A stretch of 51,857 nt of DNA from an uncultured Bacteroidota bacterium. Lineage in GTDB: Bacteria; Bacteroidota; Bacteroidia; Chitinophagales; Chitinophagaceae. Shown here one piece after another: positions 44,401 to 51,857 of the stretch. The stretch's first letter is position 1, and each line of letters begins with the position of its first letter. The DNA lies in the NCBI GenBank assembly GCA_903927185.1, contig CAIYLW010000021.1, positions 1 through 51,857 of the forward strand, in the 5' to 3' direction. A model generated the notes under the pieces. That model worked only from the letters and a program-made list of their open reading frames with translations, was not told the origin of the DNA and searched no databases. A program made the translations under genes and the position numbers.

Positions 44401-44679
44401 TTAGTAGCTTCTTCCGTACATTATTCGTTAGTTGACGGAGGAGCCATTACAGCTCCAAATAATGGCATATTCGACCCGCAAACCAATAAATGGATTGCAG
44501 AAAACGAAGGCGTGGCGCCTGATATAGAAGAAAAGATTGATGCGGCTTCTGCTTCCAAAGGCCACGATCCACAACTGGAGCGAGCAGTTAAAGAAGTCTT
44601 GCTGTTATTGGAAAAAGATTCCAAACCAACGGTTACACATCCTCCTTACTCCACTCCAGCGAAGAAAAGTCAAAATTAA
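41458..44679 (+). CDS. Secreted tricorn-like S41 protease
   Basis: This 1073-residue protein has a signal peptide (ALLLFVLAITIQTKSQ) and then two propellers of PD40-type repeats (FSPDGQTIAFTSNRSGIDAV near 76-95, IWSPDGKQIAWFSDKGGESY near 354-373). The C-terminal part holds a core domain, a PDZ-like domain (about 770-840) and the S41 catalytic domain. The catalytic serine is Ser956 in ELSGSGGDFF and the matching histidine is His694 in NLHGRDW. This is the tricorn protease architecture, which degrades oligopeptides. A strong terminator follows. Confidence 0.94.
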   Translation: MLIKKLFKSALLLFVLAITIQTKSQGTRLLRQPSISNTAIAFIYGGDIWVVNKNGGEAKRITSTAAVEEDPHFSPDGQTIAFTSNRSGIDAVYTVSADGGIPTRLTWFPSASFARGWSPDGKKILYASYRETAPTGYCRLWTVSATGGPSTLLAAPFAYDGAFSTDNKNLVIDRVSRWDVEWRHYRGGQNTPLRIMDLNSLSEKEIPSNSTMDKYPNWIGNDIYFLSDRNFIMNVFAYQSSTGTVQQITNLPKGDIKWLSGNGKEMVYEHNGYLHLLDPLTGKSKQLEINVSGDFPWSENKWENVTARADNASLSPSGKRIILEARGEIFTVPVENGDTRNITQSSDAADRRPIWSPDGKQIAWFSDKGGESYALYITDQEGKTSPRKISIGESKLAWTPTWSPDNKFIAFVDNAVRVIVIELSTGKITQADIGGVNIERENMALSWSPDSKWLAYTKTASNHFRRITVWSLETGKATAITDPMGDAIAPSWDMGGRYLYFLASTNKALGSGWANTSSMAAKPSFAAYLIVLRKTDPTPFPLKSDEEPDSTKEVKKPKDTSNAKAVKIDLENIDRRTLALTAVTEGEYDQTFSGPKGTVFITAGPSISKFSIETKKIEEFAKGTDVNVSANGEKILFKSGDTWRVVSTANPPTPAQGNVTVNLQMQLNRLEEFKQILTEAWRYERDYFYDKNLHGRDWQEVYDYFIPLAPYIKHRSDLTYVLDQIGGELSVGHSFVFGGDYPSVEKNTASALGADLVLNNDQWQLKRIYNTESWNPSLSAPLAQPDLKIEEGNYILAIDDKPLSADIDPYQLLNGKASLQTTLLVNNKASKEGAWTIKVSPIASESALRQRAWVEDNRRKVAELSNGKLGYVWVPNTAGPGFVSFNRYYFAQQDKMGAVIDERFNGGGLLDDYMVDLMIRRLRAAATNEVPGGVPFNLPAGILGPKALLINELSGSGGDFFPWAFRHQKVGPLIGTRTWGGLVASSVHYSLVDGGAITAPNNGIFDPQTNKWIAENEGVAPDIEEKIDAASASKGHDPQLERAVKEVLLLLEKDSKPTVTHPPYSTPAKKSQN

Positions 44680-44694
44680 AAATTAAAAAATCAG

Positions 44695-44725
44695 AAAGTC
44701 TCGATGAAAAAATCATCGAGACTTT
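44695..44725 (+). terminator. Intrinsic terminator after the tricorn-like gene
   Basis: AAAGTCTCGATGA (44695-44707) pairs with TCATCGAGACTTT (44713-44725) across an AAAAA loop; the 13-bp stem is followed by TTA and further T residues. It isolates the protease gene from the glycosidase-like operon starting at 44763. Confidence 0.88.
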
Positions 44726-44762
44726 TTATTTCATGGATACGCAGCATTGACTAAATTTATAA

Positions 44763-47741
44763 ATGAAAAAGATTTTCTTATTTATTGCTGCTTCATTTGT
44801 TTTTGTAAGTAGCCATGCGCAAGACATTCCTTATAAAACTTGTAACAACTGTTGGAATCGGGATTCTTTGGGAAACCATCGTGTAGTAGTAATGGTTGAT
44901 AAAGATAATGAAGTGGCAAAAGTGGTTATTCCATGGAGAAGAAGAGATGACCATCCTGAAAATAAACGCATCATCATTCAGGATGCTAAGACTTCACGTA
45001 AAGTTTTAAATCATATTGAAAAAAGTATCAGCAGAGAATCGGGCGAAATTTATTTCGAAGCTATTTCCGGAAAAGGCATATACTATATTTACTATTTACC
45101 ACTAAGGAACGAAGGCCGGTCTAATTATCCCCGCGGTGTATATTTAAAGCCTGAGAATACTGCTGAAACAAATTGGTCTTACAACAATGTTTCGAATGCA
45201 AAAGTTCAGGCATTTGAATCCATCGACGATTTGAATAGTTTTTATCCGATGGAATTGATTGCTACTAAATCAGAAACAGCCACAATAATTGAAAAATCAC
45301 CTAATAAAGAATTTATAGTTTTCCCTGAAGATCGATCGAACCCAATTAAGATGACGCACGATCTTCCAAAAAAATGGATTACGGGGGGGCTTCAAAATCA
45401 ATTCAAAGGTAGCGCTGATAAAGGCGAATGGTACGCTTTTCAATTGGGTTTATTAGCATTAAAAAATCAATCATCCATCGAAATAAATTTTTCTGATTTA
45501 AAAAGTTCGGCTGGAAATATTATTGCAGCAAAACAATTAAGCTGCATCAATTTAACAGGAACTACTTACGATGCAAAGCCATTGAAAAAAACGGTAGCAG
45601 TTGATGCTGGAAATATCCAGGCATTTTGGTGCGGAGTGGATGTTCCAAAAACTGCAGCAGCAGGCGCTTATACAGGAACCATCAGTATTGGCAACAAAGA
45701 ACACAAAACAAAAATTCAATTTCAATTAACGGTTAGCAATACTATTGCGATTAACGCTGGAGAGAATGAACCTTGGAAACAAACACGTTTAAAATGGTTG
45801 AACAGCACTTTAGCACAAGAGAATAAAGTAATTGCACCTTACACGCCAATTAAACAAAATAAAAACGAACTCAGCATCTTGGGTAGAAAAATAGTTTTGA
45901 ATAATGATGGTTTACCAAAACAGATTCAAACATATTTCAATTCAGAAATGACTGACTTGGTTGCAACTCCGAAAAATATTCTGAGTAACCCAATTCAATT
46001 TATTTACAATTATCAAAACAATGCAGCATTAAATGCAGCAGCTCTAAAGTATACAGAAACGAAGGAAGGAAAAGTTAGTTGGGAAGTATTGAGTAAAAAC
46101 AATCAGCTTAGCATGTTGGTAAAGGGTTCTTTAGAATTTGATGGAATGATGGTATATGATGTTACCGTTACAGCACTAACTGATATCAGTCTGAATAATA
46201 TTGGGATGGAAATTCCTTTTACCAAAGAATCCTCCAAATACATGATGGGCTTTGGTTTGAAAGGAGGCAAACGTCCATCCACTTTTAATTGGAAATGGGA
46301 GGTTGCAACTAAGAACCAGGACGGTGCCTGGATTGGAGATGTGAATGCAGGTTTGCAATATTCCTTGCGTGATGAAAATTACGTACGTCCTCTCAATACT
46401 AATTTCTATTTACAGAAACCTTTATTATTACCTACCTCATGGGGTAATCAAAATAAAGGAACCGTAAGTATTGAAGAAATTAACAATGCAGCAATTGTAA
46501 AAAATTATAGCGGTGTTAGAGACATGAAGAAAGGAGAAACGCTGCATTACAATTTCACTTTACTCATTACTCCTTTTCATACAATCAATACCGATTTTCA
46601 ATGGGGTGCCAGATTCTTCCACGCTTACAAGCCAATCGATACTATTAAACAAACGGGGGCAACTATTATTAATATTCACCACGCTAATGCCATCAATCCA
46701 TGGATCAACTATCCTTTTATTGAGCATCGTAAAATGAAATCTTTTATCGACTCTGCACACGTGGCCGGATTAAAAGTAAAGATCTATAATACTGTTCGCG
46801 AATTATCGAACCACGCTTATGAAACATTCCCAATGAGAAGTCTGGGTCATGAAATTTATTCAACCGGCAAGGGCGGTGGCTACAGTTGGTTGCAAGAACA
46901 TGTTGGTGATGATTATATCTCTGCCTGGTTTGTGCCAGAAATCAAAGACGCTGCCATTGTAAATAGTGGTATGAGCAGGTGGCATAATTATTATGTAGAG
47001 GGTATGAACTGGCTGGTAAATAATGTGGGCATCGATGGCATCTATCTCGATGACGTAGCATTCGATCGGATTACCATGAAACGTATCAAAAGAGTATTAA
47101 CGCATAATGGTCACCCTGGTATTATTGACTTGCACTCTGCCAATCAATTCAATAAAAACGATGGCTTTAATAATAGTGCCAACTTATACATGGAGCACTT
47201 TCCTTACTTAAATAAATTATGGTTCGGCGAATATTTCGATTATGAAAAGAATTCTCCCGATTTCTTTTTAACGGAAGTAAGCGGTATTCCTTTTGGCTTA
47301 ATGGGTGAAATGCTGGAAGGCGGTGGCAATCCCTATCGCGGCATGGTGTATGGGATGACGAATCGTATGCCCTGGAGCGATGGAGCAGATGCTCGTTCCA
47401 TTTGGAAAGTATGGGCTGATTTCGGCATGATGGGTTCTAAAATGATCGGTTACTGGAGTGAGAACGTTCCGGCTTCTACAAATAAAGAATCTGTACTTGC
47501 AACTGTTTACAAAAAAGAAAAATCCGTTTTGATCTCCATAGCAAGTTGGTCGGAACAAGCAGAAATAGTGGAATTAAAGATCGATTGGAAAAAGATCGGT
47601 ATCGATCCTAACAAAGCATCAGCAACAATGCCAGCCATGAAAGGATTTCAAAATGGTGGTACTTTAAAAATAAATAATGGTCATATCGAACCTATTTCAA
47701 TTGAAAAAGGAAAAGGTGTGATCATTTGGATCAAGGAATAA
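44763..47741 (+). CDS. Secreted DUF6067 glycoside-hydrolase-like protein
   Basis: The 992-residue protein has a signal peptide (IFLFIAASFVFVSSHAQ). The N-terminal ~400 residues are beta-rich. The C-terminal half is a TIM-barrel-like domain with GVRDMKKGETLHYNFTLL, then INIHHANAINPWINYPF, then LKVKIYNTVRELSNHAYE and the acidic motif VGIDGIYLDDVAFDR near 754-768, which holds plausible catalytic aspartates. I match this from memory to the DUF6067 glycoside-hydrolase-domain family, whose substrate is not defined. It is the first gene of an operon with the DUF5107-TPR protein (11-bp gap). Confidence 0.8.
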   Translation: MKKIFLFIAASFVFVSSHAQDIPYKTCNNCWNRDSLGNHRVVVMVDKDNEVAKVVIPWRRRDDHPENKRIIIQDAKTSRKVLNHIEKSISRESGEIYFEAISGKGIYYIYYLPLRNEGRSNYPRGVYLKPENTAETNWSYNNVSNAKVQAFESIDDLNSFYPMELIATKSETATIIEKSPNKEFIVFPEDRSNPIKMTHDLPKKWITGGLQNQFKGSADKGEWYAFQLGLLALKNQSSIEINFSDLKSSAGNIIAAKQLSCINLTGTTYDAKPLKKTVAVDAGNIQAFWCGVDVPKTAAAGAYTGTISIGNKEHKTKIQFQLTVSNTIAINAGENEPWKQTRLKWLNSTLAQENKVIAPYTPIKQNKNELSILGRKIVLNNDGLPKQIQTYFNSEMTDLVATPKNILSNPIQFIYNYQNNAALNAAALKYTETKEGKVSWEVLSKNNQLSMLVKGSLEFDGMMVYDVTVTALTDISLNNIGMEIPFTKESSKYMMGFGLKGGKRPSTFNWKWEVATKNQDGAWIGDVNAGLQYSLRDENYVRPLNTNFYLQKPLLLPTSWGNQNKGTVSIEEINNAAIVKNYSGVRDMKKGETLHYNFTLLITPFHTINTDFQWGARFFHAYKPIDTIKQTGATIINIHHANAINPWINYPFIEHRKMKSFIDSAHVAGLKVKIYNTVRELSNHAYETFPMRSLGHEIYSTGKGGGYSWLQEHVGDDYISAWFVPEIKDAAIVNSGMSRWHNYYVEGMNWLVNNVGIDGIYLDDVAFDRITMKRIKRVLTHNGHPGIIDLHSANQFNKNDGFNNSANLYMEHFPYLNKLWFGEYFDYEKNSPDFFLTEVSGIPFGLMGEMLEGGGNPYRGMVYGMTNRMPWSDGADARSIWKVWADFGMMGSKMIGYWSENVPASTNKESVLATVYKKEKSVLISIASWSEQAEIVELKIDWKKIGIDPNKASATMPAMKGFQNGGTLKINNGHIEPISIEKGKGVIIWIKE

Positions 47742-47752
47742 AATAAATAGCG

Positions 47753-50662
47753 ATGAAAAGAAAACTCTGGTTAGGGTTTCTGACCCTGTCACTGCATGTT
47801 GTAAACGCACAACAATCAGTAAGCGTAAAAGAATACCAAAAGGAATTCACCACCTATCCATTTTCTGATCCTGATCCTGTTCCCAACTTCACAGCTATCT
47901 ATCCCTATTTCCGTTTCGATGGATTTACTGATCAGCCCATTCAGAAAAAATGGAAGGTCATTGAAATAGAAAACGATTATATCAAAATCATGATCCTTCC
48001 AGAAATTGGTGGCAAGATCTGGGCAGCGATTGATAAAAAAACAAACAACCCCTTTCTCTATTATAATCACGCAGTGAAGTTTCGCGATGTGGCTTTACGC
48101 GGACCATGGACCAGCGGCGGCTTAGAAGCAAATTATGGCATTATTGGTCATACTCCTAATTGCGCAACTCCCGTTGACTATACCATCTTGAAAAAAGCTG
48201 ATGGCAGTATCAGTTGTGTGATTGGAGGATTAGATCTGTTATCATCTACCAATTGGCGATTAGATATTAATCTTGAAAAAGACAAAGCTTATTTTACCAC
48301 CAGTTCTTTTTGGTACAACACAACTCCCAACCAACAGCCCTATTATCATTGGATGAATGCTGGTTTAAAAGCAGATGGAAATTTAGAATTTATTTATCCA
48401 GGTAATAAATACCTCGGACACAACGGTGAGTATAACGATTGGCCCATTAATAAAACAAACGGTAAGAATTTATCATTTTATAACAACAATAATTTCGGTG
48501 GTTATAAATCCTATCACGTCTTTGGCGCATACACTAATTTCTTTGGAGGTTATTATCATGATGATGATTTTGGTATGGTACGCTATGCCGATCATAACGA
48601 TAAAGCAGGAAAGAAGATCTGGATCTGGGGCTTGTCGCGCCAGGGAATGATCTGGGAAAAATATTTAACGGATACGGACAAGCAATACGTGGAAGTACAG
48701 TCGGGCAGAATGTTTAACCAGAATGCAGAACAAAGTACTTTCTCACCTTTCAAACACAGATCCTTCGAACCCTATGCCACCGAAACCTGGAAAGAATATT
48801 GGTACGCAGTGAAAAAAACAAAGGGCATTAGTGCTGCAACTGATTATGGTGCAGTGAATTTGGTAGATGAAAATGGTATGCTAAAAATTTATCTCTTCCC
48901 TGTTAAAAACATCAATGACGAATTGTTGATTACACAAAAAGGAAAAACCATCTACCAAAAACATATTACACTAGCGCCTCAACAAAATTTTGCAGACAGT
49001 ATTGTATTAGATAATGAAGTTGGTAATATAGAATTCAGTTTGGGCGCTAATAAGATGATTTATAACTCCGATCCTTCAAAAGCTTATTTAAGTAGGCCAG
49101 TAGAAACGCCCAAAAATTTTAATTGGAATACGGCTTACGGAAACTATCTGCAAGGAAAAGAATTAATGGATCAACGGCAGTATCCAGCAGCAGCTATAAA
49201 ACTGGAAGCATCTATCAAACTGGATAGTAATTTTTTGCCAAGCTTAGTTAAATATGCAGAATTAAAATGGCTGAACTTTGAAAATCCTGATGCGCTCAAG
49301 CTTTTACAGAGAGCTTTAAGTATTGATGCACATGATGGTGCAGCGAATTATTACTATGGATTGGTGCAAAATGCACTTTACAATACCGTGGATGCCATGG
49401 ACGGATTTGATCTGGCTTCTTTATCTCCTGAATACCGCGGTGCTGCATATACCGAATTGGCAAAGATTTACTGTAATAAAAAAGACTACCTCAAGTCTAT
49501 TAGTTATTGTAAAGAAGCACTGGTACAAAACGCACATAATATCAAAGCATTGGAATTACTAGCTATCAATGAACGATTATTGAAAGATTCAATAGCTGCC
49601 AAAAAAATATGGACTCGGATTTTAGAATTAGACCCTTTGAACCATACAGTAGATTTTGAAAACTACCTCACAACCCCTACAGAAGCAACTTTCCAACAAT
49701 TTAAAAATAAACTGCACAATGAAATGCCAGCAGAGAATTATTTAGAACTAGCAGCAAGTTATCGGGAACTCAACTTACTGGAGGATGCAGAATTAGTTGT
49801 TAGATATTGTGAGAATAATACTATTGCCAAATATTGGAACGCTTATTTTTTAATGCTACAAAAAAAGCCTTACGAAAAAGCTTTAGAAGATGCCAATGCA
49901 GCAAGTCCTGATTTTTTTTTCCCTTCACGCAGATTAGATCTGGAGGTATTTATGTGGACAATACTCAAAAGCCCACAGTGGAAGCCACTCTACTATTTTG
50001 CACTACTTTTGAAAAGTAAGAATACCGATGAGGAAGCCATCATTAAACTATTCGATGCATTTACAGGTGAGAACGCAAAGCAACAAGGCGTAGTGATAGA
50101 CTATGCCCCATTTTATGCAACCAGGTCTAAAATTTATGCATCTAAATTTCCTGAAAAAGCCATAGCTGATCTGCAAAAAGCCATTAGTCTAGATAAGGAA
50201 GGATGGCGTTATTATAAAGCACTAACTGATTTATTTAATCAGCAAAAGCAATACAAAGAAGCATTAAAGGTTATAGAGTCTTTTTATCAATCACATCCCC
50301 AACAGTATATCATGGGAATGCTATACGCAAAAACACTATTGTTCAATAATCAATATGCCGCTGCTGATAAATTATTAACAGGCTTACAGATTATTCCTTT
50401 CGAAGGTTCTACACAAGGACATGAATTATATCGACAATCAAAACTGATGCAAGCACTCGAATCCATCGAAAAAAATGAATTTTCAAAAGCTATAAGATTT
50501 GTGAACCAGGCCAAAGAATGGCCCGAAAATTTAGGAGCTGGCAAACCTTATGATGCAGACATTGATACAAGTTTGGAAGACAAGATCTTATATGCAGCTA
50601 AACAAAAACCAACTGCCTATGACATCAAAGCTTTAAAAGAATTAGTAATTAAAAAAGAATAA
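47753..50662 (+). CDS. Secreted DUF5107 protein with TPR repeats
   Basis: The 969-residue protein has a signal peptide (LWLGFLTLSLHVVNAQ). The DUF5107 part (about 30-440) is a mutarotase-like beta-sandwich (IMILPEIGGKIWAAIDKKTN near 81-100, LRGPWTSGGLEANYGIIGHT near 119-138, and a YHWMNAGLKADGNLEFIYPG segment). The rest (about 455-960) is an alpha-helical TPR array (YPAAAIKLEASIKLDSNFLP, DAMDGFDLASLSPEYRGAAY, KAIADLQKAISLDKEGWRYY). The family is associated with carbohydrate loci in Bacteroidota but has no proven enzyme activity that I know. TPRs suggest protein-protein contact. Its stop abuts the convergent gene's stop. Confidence 0.85.
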   Translation: MKRKLWLGFLTLSLHVVNAQQSVSVKEYQKEFTTYPFSDPDPVPNFTAIYPYFRFDGFTDQPIQKKWKVIEIENDYIKIMILPEIGGKIWAAIDKKTNNPFLYYNHAVKFRDVALRGPWTSGGLEANYGIIGHTPNCATPVDYTILKKADGSISCVIGGLDLLSSTNWRLDINLEKDKAYFTTSSFWYNTTPNQQPYYHWMNAGLKADGNLEFIYPGNKYLGHNGEYNDWPINKTNGKNLSFYNNNNFGGYKSYHVFGAYTNFFGGYYHDDDFGMVRYADHNDKAGKKIWIWGLSRQGMIWEKYLTDTDKQYVEVQSGRMFNQNAEQSTFSPFKHRSFEPYATETWKEYWYAVKKTKGISAATDYGAVNLVDENGMLKIYLFPVKNINDELLITQKGKTIYQKHITLAPQQNFADSIVLDNEVGNIEFSLGANKMIYNSDPSKAYLSRPVETPKNFNWNTAYGNYLQGKELMDQRQYPAAAIKLEASIKLDSNFLPSLVKYAELKWLNFENPDALKLLQRALSIDAHDGAANYYYGLVQNALYNTVDAMDGFDLASLSPEYRGAAYTELAKIYCNKKDYLKSISYCKEALVQNAHNIKALELLAINERLLKDSIAAKKIWTRILELDPLNHTVDFENYLTTPTEATFQQFKNKLHNEMPAENYLELAASYRELNLLEDAELVVRYCENNTIAKYWNAYFLMLQKKPYEKALEDANAASPDFFFPSRRLDLEVFMWTILKSPQWKPLYYFALLLKSKNTDEEAIIKLFDAFTGENAKQQGVVIDYAPFYATRSKIYASKFPEKAIADLQKAISLDKEGWRYYKALTDLFNQQKQYKEALKVIESFYQSHPQQYIMGMLYAKTLLFNNQYAAADKLLTGLQIIPFEGSTQGHELYRQSKLMQALESIEKNEFSKAIRFVNQAKEWPENLGAGKPYDADIDTSLEDKILYAAKQKPTAYDIKALKELVIKKE

Positions 50663-51857
50663 TTATTCATAACTGATCTCCCATTGAATTGCAGCAGCAA
50701 CAGTTGATTGAAAACTAATTTTTCGAATCTCGCCTGCTTTACTATTTTCTGTCAATTGCACTCCACTGTTTTTGATATCTTTAATTTGAGTACCTAAAGG
50801 CTCATAGATATAAATCGTATACAGATCATCAGCAACTAAATTACTGGTGCCTGTTAAGCTATGATTGGCCCATTGTAATTTATCCAATTCCAAAGCACCG
50901 CAACTAATATGTCTGTTAGTAGCCAATAATTGCGGATGGTTTTGTTTTTCTCTGAAACAAAAAACCTGACAATTAAAAGCAGTATCAATTGCACCTGGTA
51001 CAAATTGTTTGGTTTGAATACCCTTGAATTGTTTGCTCCAAAATTCAAATACCAGATATTCTTTCTTCGCATCCAATCCTAAGTCTTTTAATGGAATTAC
51101 TTGGTCTCTTTCATCCAACCTTCCAAGGATCGTCCAGTTTTCAAAGGATTTATTAATATCCATTTGAAATAAACCAGTGGTAGTTGTTGTACTTGCATCA
51201 AAAGGTCTGGGTCCAGAACCACTCATCTCTGTTTCTACTTGTGCTATAAAATTTGATCTAGATGGATCTACATCATAAACCTGACCTGGATTCGTAATCA
51301 AAACAGGAATTGATCTGATGGCAGCATCGATTAAATTAGATTTTTCATAAAGTTCTGGTTGGTCAGTAAGCATGAACAAAGAACCCGTTAAAGAAGTAGC
51401 CATGCAGCTTCTATAAGCTTCTTTAGCAGAGAGTACAATATGATCAGGATCATTACGCCAGATGATATTATTGTAAGAATTAAATTGTGCTAAGCCCGCA
51501 TAACTATAACCATCATTGCCAATTCTACAACCATCAGCCAAGCCAACTAGTTCGGGACGAATACCCCAACACGCCATCAAAAATTTATCCTTGCCAATTT
51601 GCTTACGCACTTCTTTCACCACATTTCTATAAGCTTCATTTTTATTGATACCATCACGCTGAATGTCTTTACTAAAAGTGTTGTATCCTTCGTATTTCAA
51701 ATGCCGCAAAGCATCAAGTTTGAAATATTGCCAACCTTCTTTATTAAACTCCGCATAAATTGGTTTGATTAATTGATCAAGGGTTGCTTTATTTGCGCCA
51801 TTCATCACGTAACCCACCCAATTACCCAATGCCACTTCATTGTTCGCATTTTTAATG
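50663..51857 (-). CDS. Alpha-galactosidase-like glycosidase (clan GH-D), 5' end outside the window
   Basis: The frame stays open through the right edge, so about 398 C-terminal residues are visible and the true start is outside. A GTG at 51835 is not the start because in-frame codons (IKNANNEVALGNWVGYV) continue to the edge. The TIM barrel shows a nucleophile-like Asp in GWQYFKLDALRHLKYEG and a likely acid/base Asp in DGCRIGNDGYSY, as in GH27/GH36-type alpha-galactosidases. A C-terminal beta-sandwich of about 150 residues completes it. Substrate cannot be fixed from this part. It is convergent with the DUF5107 gene, with no bases between the two stops. Confidence 0.82.
   Translation of the reverse strand, partial: IKNANNEVALGNWVGYVMNGANKATLDQLIKPIYAEFNKEGWQYFKLDALRHLKYEGYNTFSKDIQRDGINKNEAYRNVVKEVRKQIGKDKFLMACWGIRPELVGLADGCRIGNDGYSYAGLAQFNSYNNIIWRNDPDHIVLSAKEAYRSCMATSLTGSLFMLTDQPELYEKSNLIDAAIRSIPVLITNPGQVYDVDPSRSNFIAQVETEMSGSGPRPFDASTTTTTGLFQMDINKSFENWTILGRLDERDQVIPLKDLGLDAKKEYLVFEFWSKQFKGIQTKQFVPGAIDTAFNCQVFCFREKQNHPQLLATNRHISCGALELDKLQWANHSLTGTSNLVADDLYTIYIYEPLGTQIKDIKNSGVQLTENSKAGEIRKISFQSTVAAAIQWEISYE

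Noticed and set aside
41498..44624. Many 60-105-residue frames inside the tricorn-like gene on both strands
   Set aside because: They are shadows of the long gene, lacking motifs and proper starts.
51835..51857. GTG start for the last minus-strand gene
   Set aside because: The frame remains open to the window edge and the residues there continue the barrel sequence, so the gene is simply truncated by the window.

Overview
The window is AT-rich, gene-dense DNA that reads as a Bacteroidota chromosome, most likely family Chitinophagaceae or a close relative (inference from gene content). The support is: no Shine-Dalgarno sequences and A/T-rich start regions; TATCTTTA-type -7 boxes; a gliding-motility/type IX secretion (T9SS) C-terminal domain; a Reg_prop/Y_Y_Y sensor kinase with a LytTR regulator; DUF5916, DUF6067, DUF5107 and DUF1684 proteins; and many secreted glycoside hydrolases. 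I see no rRNA, tRNA, CRISPR array, transposase or phage gene.

Layout. 0-2.7 kb: a FIST-domain sensor protein and a soluble hybrid histidine kinase. 2.8-6.3 kb (minus): RecQ helicase, a small DUF3820 protein and a secreted DUF1684 protein. 6.3-8.6 kb (minus): a large secreted lectin/PKD protein whose T9SS sorting domain is cut by an in-frame amber codon. 8.8-12.0 kb: a hypothetical protein, a 37-kDa-type nucleoid-associated protein, another small conserved protein, a strong bidirectional terminator and a zinc alcohol dehydrogenase. 12.2-20.2 kb (plus): a membrane-anchored hypothetical, a DUF5916 outer-membrane protein and two adjacent but dissimilar GH78 alpha-L-rhamnosidases. 20.2-20.6 kb: a non-coding stretch packed with GC-rich palindromes (REP-like). 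20.6-24.2 kb: a membrane patatin-like lipase with a small lipoprotein, then two small minus-strand genes. 24.4-27.2 kb: a CLC-type anion transporter and a GH29 fucosidase. 27.3-30.3 kb: a compact adaptor/permease/ATPase export operon. 30.5-36.6 kb: a polytopic [4Fe-4S] membrane protein, RmuC, and an overlapping LytTR regulator/sensor-kinase pair. 36.7-44.7 kb: a GMC oxidoreductase, an S9 peptidase, a small outer-membrane barrel and a tricorn-like protease. 44.8-51.9 kb: a DUF6067 glycosidase-like protein, a DUF5107-TPR protein and, convergent with them, a clan GH-D alpha-galactosidase-like gene that runs off the right edge.

How it fits together. Much of the window is envelope and periplasm biology: rhamnosidases, fucosidase, alpha-galactosidase-like and DUF6067/DUF5107 proteins could together trim a rhamnose-, fucose- and galactose-containing glycan. 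No SusC/SusD pair is visible, so this is not a classical polysaccharide utilisation locus within these limits. The best second-look items are the amber-interrupted T9SS domain, the REP-like cluster, the DUF6067/DUF5107/GH-D group, the FIST-kinase pair, the orphan iron-sulfur membrane protein, and several paired inverted repeats in intergenic regions. All assignments are by reading motifs; no database search was run.
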